Part shown: positions 57,683 through 64,000 of the stretch, piece after piece
Layout: each line of letters opens with the position of its first letter
Numbering within the stretch: the stretch's first letter is position 1
NCBI RefSeq assembly: GCF_000182565.1
Contig: NW_015971558.1
Coordinates: 163,768 to 227,767, forward strand
DNA from: Spizellomyces punctatus DAOM BR117
Lineage: Eukaryota > Chytridiomycota > Chytridiomycetes > Spizellomycetales > Spizellomycetaceae
Length of the DNA: 64,000 nt
Direction: 5' to 3'
Notes under the pieces: model-generated
Databases searched by the model: none
What the model was told of the DNA's origin: nothing
Seen by the model: only the letters and a program-made list of their open reading frames with translations
Program-made: the position numbers and the translations under genes

Positions 57683-60429
57683 TTAAAACAATTTTCTTCC
57701 TACAATACCCTTGTTGACTTGCCCAATTCCTTGGACATTTCCGTCTCCAAATACATTCCCAAAGTTATTTACCATCAAAGTGATTCCAGATACAAAAGCC
57801 TTGCCATCCATAGCGCAATGTGCGCCTTTGGGGGAAGCATCAGCGGTAAACTGCTTGTTGATGGCATCATCGTTCATCCCAGCTGCCGACAATTCCTTGC
57901 TATACGCTGCCATGGCTTTGTTAAACTCGGGTTTGAGATCGGCAAGTTCGTTTTGCGTGGATTGAAAGTGAACACGGAGGGTCCCTAGGGCTGCGGGATC
58001 CTGGATTTTGACAGCGGGGGCTAGAGCACCACAATTTAAAAGGAAATTGTTGCCCTTGTAGGCGGCTGCAAACTTGGGCATAAAGTATCCCGATAGTAGG
58101 AGGGATCCACCGGAGACACCCGTAAAGCTGACCTTGTTTTTGTCAAAGTTGACAAGTTTAGGGAGCTCGTTTTGGATTAGATCGTTGATGGCGGCGGAAT
58201 GAAGAGGTCCTAGGGGACGATCGTTTCCACCTTTTCCACCACCCCAAATGGGCAGATTCCGGCTTTGCGGATTCTTTGGCTGGAAAAAAAGAAAGGAAGC
58301 TGATTAGGTTACTGTTGTTAGGCTTTTTATAGACGACAGAACGGGTACTTACTGCTAAGAGGGCCACACCCATCAGACCATTAGCCGGGGTCTGGTTCGG
58401 GAAAGCCTCAAATGGAGAGCCACCATCGCCGTGAAGCAGCACATTGAGACCCATCAAACCATCGGCGCTGCCATTAGCCCCTCCAACGAGGAACTGTTCG
58501 GGAGCTGCAAGTTTGAAGCGAATAGGGATACCTTGAACCGTGGCTAGTACATCATGATAAAGTCAGTTTAGGGAGAGCCACTAGCGTGTATTACAAACAT
58601 GTCTGCAGCGTACCTGTTTGATCAATGATCTTGACGGCTAGCGTCTTTCCTGCACCAGGGACAGGAAGTGTCCCATTTCCACCGGTTTTAGCTCCCCCCG
58701 GGGTTGTTGTGCCCCCCGGTGTTGCTGGAGTTCCGCCGGTTTTCTTATCTGCTGCCGTGTCGCCGCCTTTCTTTGCTCCTTCCTTTTTCTTTCCTGCCTC
58801 CTTCTTCTTTCCTTTTTGCGCGCCGTCGTTTTTCTTGTCGCCAGGAGTTGGAGGAGTCTTTGCTGGTGGGATGTCACCAGTCTTCTTGTCGCCAGGAGCT
58901 GTAGGGGTTGTGTCGCCAGGGATTCCGCCGGTTTTCTTGTCGCCAGGAGTTGGAGGAATTTTCGCTGGTGGCGTTTCATTGCCCTTCTGGTCGCCAGGAG
59001 CTGTAGGGGTGCCTGGAGCTTCAGCGGTTTTCTTGTCGCCGGAAGTGGGCCCGTCTGGTACTTGTGTCCCATTAGGATTTTCAGGAGTTTTAGGTGCCGT
59101 CTCTCCATTTGGCGTCGTAGGTCCACCAGGTGCTCCAGGTGTTTTCTCCTCCCCTTCATGCCGTTCGTAAATTTGTGCGAAATGGTGTGGGGCTTTTGCA
59201 GCTGCTTGGGGTGTGACGTTATCTGCCGTGGGGCCTGAAGCAAATGCTGCTGCACCAGGATGGTGTGGTGCTTTTGCAGCAGCAGTTTTGGGTGCCGTCT
59301 TTGCATCAGCGGGGTCCGTGGGTGTAGCAGGCGCTGCTGGAGCTTTTACTGTTGCTGCAGGGGGAGTAGCGTTCCCACCTTTTGCACCTTTTGCACCTTT
59401 CGCACCTTTCGCATCTTTCGCATCTTTGGCTGCAGTTGGTGCTGCAGTTTCAGCGGGAGCGTCCGTGTCATCTGTCTCGGCTGCTGCCGCTGCAGGACTA
59501 GGTGCAGCGCCACCAGCTTTAGGAGCTGCTTGAGGTGTGACTTTATCTGCCGCGGGTGCTGCACCACCGTGGTGTGGCGCTTTTCCAGCGGTCTTGGGTG
59601 CCGTCTTTGCATCAGCGGGGGCCGTGGGGGAAGCAGGCGCTGCCGGAGCTTCTACGGTTGCTGGGGCGGGAGCAGCGTCCCCACCTTTCGTACCTGGCGC
59701 ATCATTGGCTGCTGTCGGTGCGGCAGTTTCAGCGGGAGCGGCCGTGTCGCCTGTCTCGGCTGCTGCACCTGGCGCCGCCGTGGGACTAGGTGCAGCACCA
59801 CCAGACTGAGGAGCTGCTTGGGGTGTGGGTTGCTCTGCCGCGGGGGCCGGAGTAGGTGCTGGACCTGCGGGTGGGTTCGCCGCTGGTTGAGGGGACGCAG
59901 GTGCCGCTGGTACTTGGGGATTATCTCCCGGAACTACCTTGATGATTATCACATTGGGTCCATCCGTAGGCTCCGGCCTCGGGACTGTTTGAATCGTCAT
60001 TTTCTGGCCGCCGTCACCTTTTGCGGTGGCTACTGTGACTGGTGCGGGAGGGTTTTGTTCAGGAGGTGGTCCAGGAGGAGGTGGCCCCGGAGGAGGTACG
60101 TTCTGTTCAGGAGGAGGTGGTCCAGGAGGAGGCACATTTTGTCCCGGAGAAGTTTCTGTAGGAGGAGGTGGTCCAGGAGGAGGTGCGTTTTGACCCGGAG
60201 GAGTTTGTGCAGGCGGGGTTTGCCCACCTCCCGCCGCCAAGAACCCCTCCAACAACTTGTTCATCCCATTCGTGAATTGAAGTAACGCATTCTTCGTGTT
60301 AAGGACATCCTCTGCAAAGTTACGGCGCTTTAGGACGCCTTGACCTGTACGTCGCTGCAGAGGAACTGCATAGACGACAGTCGCGACGCCTAAAAGCAAT
60401 AATAAAGGAAAAAGTTTCTTAAAGTGCAT
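57683..60429 (-). CDS. Secreted protein with a mucin-like repeat region and alpha/beta-hydrolase-like domain
   Basis: The exons are 60429-58614, 58543-58353 and 58279-57683, giving 867 aa. A signal peptide (MHFKKLFPLLLLLGVATVVY) is followed by about 70 ordinary residues, then about 500 residues rich in Pro, Ala, Thr, Gly and Lys. There NVPPPGPPPP-type units, an AAAA/TAAP-rich part and copies of a TPPTPGDKKTG-like unit repeat in tandem. This should be an O-glycosylated, extended linker. Residues 610-867 contain VLLHGDGGSPF (oxyanion-type HG) and the nucleophile elbow FTGVSGGSLLL, matching alpha/beta hydrolases such as secreted esterases or depolymerases. The Asp and His of a triad could not be assigned. 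The substrate is unknown; a cell-wall or polymer target is a guess. Confidence 0.82.
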
Positions 60430-61376
60430 GGTTTACGCTCAAATGCATGAGTGCGTACAATGAATGTTGGTACGGCTTTCCAACAGAACAGGAGGCGTTC
60501 CGTTTGCATCTTGTTTTTATAAGAGGGGCAAGTTGGAGATGGCGACAAAACGGAGAATGGAAACCAAGCATCTCAACGATACAAAGCCGTGTGTCGAGTG
60601 TGTTTCTTGCTTACGGCATGCGCGATCGTGGCGCGTCGATTGGACCGAATCGCGTGTGGGGAACACTAAAAGTGTGACTTTTTCAGAGTTAAATCTCCTT
60701 CTTTCCATAGGGAACTTGTATATTAGGCGATATTTCATCTGCAAAACGTTTTATCGAATTCAATGTGGAGAGGGGATTCCATACATTGCAATGCAACATG
60801 CATGTCTACACACATACACACAGAAAGTGGAGGTAATGATGCCACCCATTTTCTTGCAACCAGATTCAAAGAACGTTTGACATTCCCTGCTGATCTCGGG
60901 GATGGGTACTTGTAAGTTGCTCGATTTCATACAGCCACCACCATTGTCTGGCTGGGTAGAAATGGACGGTTCTCTTACCGGAGCGCTACCATGACGAACA
61001 ATGTGGTAGATAACAATGTAGGACCAAGAAACGGAAAGTCCAAGTTGATAAAAAGGTGTTTAGGACTATTTTAATAGTGTGGTAACTTTTTGTGGTCCGT
61101 TGAAAACAAAACTAGTAAGAGGCTGGAATGAGTGGACATTAGAAAAGAAATTAAATACAGCAGGTGGGCATTCAGAAACGCTGTCTAGGACCACCTTAAT
61201 CCACCAAAGCAAAAGTAGCCTGACTCGTCCATTCATCACATATCACAGTAGTTGCCAAGCTTGATTCCTACCAATGTCGCAGTGAATAAGAAAGAAGGAT
61301 GGCATGAACTGGGACGATAATTCGATACCGCGTTCATAAAGGCCACCAAAAAAGTCGTCGTTAAATGCGACAGGAT
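60430..61376. other. Intergenic region
   Basis: It holds the promoter of the mucin-like hydrolase gene. Plus-strand frames at 60447-60880 run antisense to that promoter and lack domains. No gene is supported. Confidence 0.45.
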
Positions 61377-61822
61377 TCATAATTTCTCTTTATAATGAGA
61401 AAAAGGTGGACGGGTATACATGCCGTGTATAGCAAAACCTATCAGCATTCCAAAGAACACTACAAACAAAACAAAAGTTGTTATATAGAACAGATAGAAC
61501 AAATGGTTGGATCTTCCACTCCAGTGGCATCCCATGTACTCCTGTCTTTTAAAAGCATACGACAATTGTTTTTCTATACCCGTCTTGTACAAAGAACTAG
61601 ACTCCTTACAGCACATTACAAATACCCCAACTTTTTTAACCCCTCCACCATCTCCGCATGCTGCTCAGCTCGTTCCTTTTGTTTCTCTTGACTTTTTTTC
61701 GAGGGGTTCAACGTCTCGGATTTTGATGAGTCTGGTGGGTTGATGAGGGTTTCGGTGGACTTGAATGAATCTGGTGGGTTGATGAGTGTTTCGGTGGATT
61801 TGGAAGATGGTTTTTTGTTCAT
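61377..61822 (-). CDS. Doubtful small gene: repeat-containing N-terminus and single membrane segment
   Basis: Two adjacent minus-strand frames look coding. Frame one (61822-61616, 68 codons) has a duplicated unit KSTETLINPPDS and a charged helix (EKQKERAEQHAEMVEGLKKL). Frame two (61616-61377) has YAFKRQEYMGCHW, then a strong membrane segment (LFYLFYITTFVLFVVFFGML), then YTRPPFSHYKEKL before the stop. The order basic motif, short segment, membrane helix vaguely recalls the N-terminus of Na/K-ATPase beta subunits, but no ectodomain follows. A 44-nt intron (donor in GAGATG|GTGGAG, acceptor TGTAAG) would join them in frame; it is shorter than the other introns here. The gene is unproven. Confidence 0.3.
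61729..61806 (+). repeat. Tandem repeat of a 39-bp unit
   Basis: Two imperfect copies of a 39-base unit beginning TCTGGTGGGTTGATGAG, followed by part of a third, lie inside the doubtful small gene. They correspond to the protein unit KSTETLINPPDS(F/S), so the repeat keeps the reading frame. Confidence 0.7.
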
Positions 61823-63105
61823 GTTTTGAAATGTGTAGAGTTTTTTTTTTTGGTGGTGGAATGGGGTTTTTTATAGTGTGCATCTTTACGGTTTTTTGTT
61901 GTTGGTAGAGATTTTGGAATGTAGTGATTGTGGAGGATAATGTCATTTTCATCGCTTTGTTGGATTATGGACGCGAATGTGTTGTGTTGGAGGAATTGAA
62001 CGAGTGTATAATGGTATTTTTGTCCTTTTTCTGATATGATTTTGGGATTTTTTTGGTCTTGGTGTGTATGGGATGTGCCTTGATGAAAGTTCCAGAGGTG
62101 TTGTTTTTGGTGTGTTTGTGGCATAGAGTAGCTAAACGTAAATTGATTGACTTTAGCATTATGCACTTGTTTCATTGCTGAAATCTCGTACATTGCACGC
62201 CGTAATGCTAGCCAGTTTTTAAGCCGCACATTGCATTATGATGCATATACCACATCCATACAATTTTCATGCTGTCCAGATGTGACCTAACATCCGCATG
62301 ATGATAAATGAACTATCGCTCCCTTTTTCATATTTCCAAGAAAAAAACCTTTTTGGTACACTGCTTCTGCTGTAGGAACGTAATGGCAAAATACCTGATG
62401 ACAAACCTGTATCAGCGATACCGTTTGAATTGTTTGAGAGTAAATTGTTTGCACATGGCAAAAGGATATAGAAGAGGCATTATTTTACCATATCATCCAT
62501 GTAAAATCTTAACCCTAAAACAGATATCCAATGCCGACTGTTCAAGGACACTATTCGTGAGTATATTACACGCATTTACGTGAATGCAAGAGATGTGCCA
62601 TTACGACATTTGCACTGATAGAATATACTCTTTACGCTTGCATTCGTGTGAGTCGAGTAGAAACCCATGAACTCTTGAATGTAAATGCGGCGACGAATAA
62701 GGATACTCCATAAAGTTTAAAAACGAAAATGGAAACCCCCAACAATGCTCAAGTCTTATTCAACAATGGAATGATATATGTTTTCCTCACCAACAAACAT
62801 CCTCATAAAAAAAAAACGCCTCTTTAACGATAGTTTGAATACGACATGCTTAAAAGGAAGAAACAAGACCACGCGACAGCTATTACCTAATACCTTTGTA
62901 ACGCCATCGACAACGACACAATCGATGACGTCAAGTATTTTTACAGAACACTTGCGTTTATTAGAAGCTGCAAGTGAGATGCTTTAACATCCGTATTTTT
63001 TGTGTGTTTTTGCTTTTTGGTAGAGTTTGAAACTTGTGTGTTTTTTGTGTCTGTGAGAGATTACATTACTCATTTTGTTATTTTAGAGATTGATTGGTTA
63101 CAAAC
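61823..63105. other. AT-rich upstream region of glycogen synthase
   Basis: About 1.3 kb of AT-rich DNA has no supported gene. It should contain the promoter of the glycogen synthase gene, with a CRE palindrome at 62936-62943. Confidence 0.45.
62936..62943. promoter_or_regulatory. Palindromic CRE (TGACGTCA) upstream of glycogen synthase
   Basis: The perfect 8-base site lies 162 bases before the ATG at 63106. It matches the consensus for CREB/Atf1-type bZIP factors. One such site is expected by chance per roughly 65 kb, so the position, not the match, is the argument. Confidence 0.4.
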
Positions 63106-64000
63106 ATGCCTGTTAGCGAGCACGCCCAGGTGGATATCACCAAACCATTGTTATTCGAGATTGCATGGGAGGTTGCGAATAAAGGTTTGTCTCCAATTCA
63201 TACGGTTGTGTAGATGCGCGCGCGCGCTAAGTTTGAAAATGACAGTGGGTGGAATCTACACTGTGATAAAGTCCAAAGCCCCCGTTACATGCAACGAATA
63301 TGGAGACCGATACTGTCTCATCGGGCCTTTATCCTACAAAACCGCGCCAATGGAAGTAGAAGCCATCACGCAGCCTCAATCAGAAGCCATGAAAGCCACA
63401 TTGGATAATTTGGCGCAGAGGGGTGTGAAATATCTTTATGGGCGTTGGTTGATTGAGGGGGCGCCGCATGTGTTGTTGTTGGATGTGAGTTCGGCGTATC
63501 ATAGGATGAATGAGTGGAAGAGTGATTTGTGGAGTATTGCGGGGATTCCGTCTCCGCCTGATGATCGGGAGACGAATGAGGCGATCGTGTTTGGGTATCT
63601 TGTTGCGTGGTTTTTGGGGGAGGTAAGAAACGAAAGAAAAGATCGTGTTTTTTTTATATACATTAAAAACTAAAGGGTTGATTTTTTGGGATCTTGAAGT
63701 TTCTCCATCAACAACAATCTCTCAGGTCTTTCCCCGACTCTGAAGTCGACGATCGGCACCCCCCAAACACCAAACCCGCCATCATTGCCCACTTTCACGA
63801 ATGGCTCGCAGGCGTCGCGCTCGTCCTCCTCCGGAAACGCGCATTGAATATTGCAACTATCTTTACGACGCATGCGACATTATTGGGTCGATACCTCTGT
63901 GCAGGCGACGTGGATTTTTATAATAACCTAAAATTCTTTGATGTGGATGCTGAGGCTGGGAAACGTGGATTTATCATCGGTATTGTATTGAGCGGCTGCG
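63106..64000 (+). CDS. GSY1: Glycogen synthase, 5' part, truncated by the window
   Basis: Visible exons are 63106-63184, 63246-63622 and about 63702 to the window end. The GT3-type glycogen synthase transfers glucose from UDP-glucose to glycogen. Seen motifs are [20 protein letters not shown] (the start of the catalytic GT-B fold, UDP-binding), [40 protein letters not shown] and [20 protein letters not shown]. In the last 50 bases the family continuation (IYHRYCIER) appears only in the next frame, after AAACGTGG, and a second shift seems needed after GAGCG. Two one-base losses, or errors near a contig end, would explain this. Regulation by a CRE upstream is possible. Confidence 0.92.

Noticed and set aside
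58625-60285. Long plus-strand frames opposite the mucin-like hydrolase gene (up to 341 codons)
   Set aside because: They mirror the Pro/Ala/Thr codons of the minus-strand gene and give Cys/Arg/Ser or Gly/Ala low-complexity products with no domain.
62778-62987. 69-codon plus-strand frame before glycogen synthase
   Set aside because: It overlaps the likely promoter including the CRE, begins in an A-rich tract and shows no recognisable feature.
1-64000. CRISPR arrays, insertion sequences, transposons or bacterial operons
   Set aside because: I saw no regularly spaced repeats, no transposase or reverse-transcriptase motifs and no long terminal or inverted repeats. Gene structure is eukaryotic throughout.

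Overview
The window is nuclear DNA from an early-diverging fungus. It has moderate GC, genes separated by only a few hundred bases, and many short GT-AG introns (mostly 50-90 nt, up to 13 per gene). The gene set is fungal: a Crz1-type factor, a HAL-type kinase, the large NAD-GDH, an AVT-type transporter and an APC permease. It also has traits shared with animals and lost in yeast: a thioredoxin-glutaredoxin-glutaredoxin protein, a JMJD4-like hydroxylase and an LMBD1-like protein. A chytrid or related zoosporic fungus fits best; this is inference and the species cannot be named from the sequence. Gene models were built by hand from splice sites and reading-frame continuity, and every multi-exon model listed as a CDS closes in phase.

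Layout. 1-3110: no convincing gene. 3111-3183: tRNA-Phe. 3342-4747 (+): WD40 plus CCCH zinc-finger protein. 5838-7403 (+): unusual Asn/Arg/Gly-rich protein made of about 15 helical repeats. 7929-8266 (-): small LEA-like gene. 8715-10774 (-): vacuolar amino-acid transporter. 11161-12745 (-): HAL-type kinase. 13445-15342 (-): Crz1-like factor. 15965-16726 (+): single-pass membrane protein. 17661-19223 (+): monothiol glutaredoxin. 19367-20304 (-): KTI12. 20591-21879 (+): lectin-like type I membrane protein. 22223-24600 (+): flavin monooxygenase. 25012-28480 (-): NAD-GDH. 29065-29463 (-): YCII-domain protein. 30464-35450 (+): giant ankyrin/AT-hook protein. 36422-39508 (-): prolyl oligopeptidase. 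41026-42926 (+): amino-acid permease. 43276-43348 (+): tRNA-Gly. 43740-44996 (-): JMJD4-like hydroxylase. 45118-47878 (+): eIF2D. 48160-50409 (-): LMBD1-like protein. 50660-53812 (+): Sec7/PH Arf-GEF. 54561-56744 (-): ERGIC-53-like cargo lectin. 57683-60429 (-): mucin-like secreted hydrolase. 61377-61822: doubtful small gene. 63106-64000 (+): 5' part of glycogen synthase, truncated by the window.

Functional themes. Ion and calcium stress: Crz1-like factor and HAL kinase are neighbours. Nitrogen: vacuolar transporter, permease, NAD-GDH and secreted peptidase. Translation: KTI12 for tRNA wobble modification, plus eIF2D and the JMJD4-like hydroxylase, which share a 121-bp divergent promoter. Membrane traffic: Arf-GEF and ERGIC-53-like receptor. 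The LEA-like gene and glycogen synthase each have a perfect TGACGTCA site upstream.

The best candidates for something undescribed are the helical-repeat protein at 5838-7403, a 4-nt exon in the monooxygenase gene, and an Arf-GEF in which one short hydrophobic motif occurs near both termini and once internally. There is no sign of CRISPR arrays, bacterial operons or recognisable transposons.
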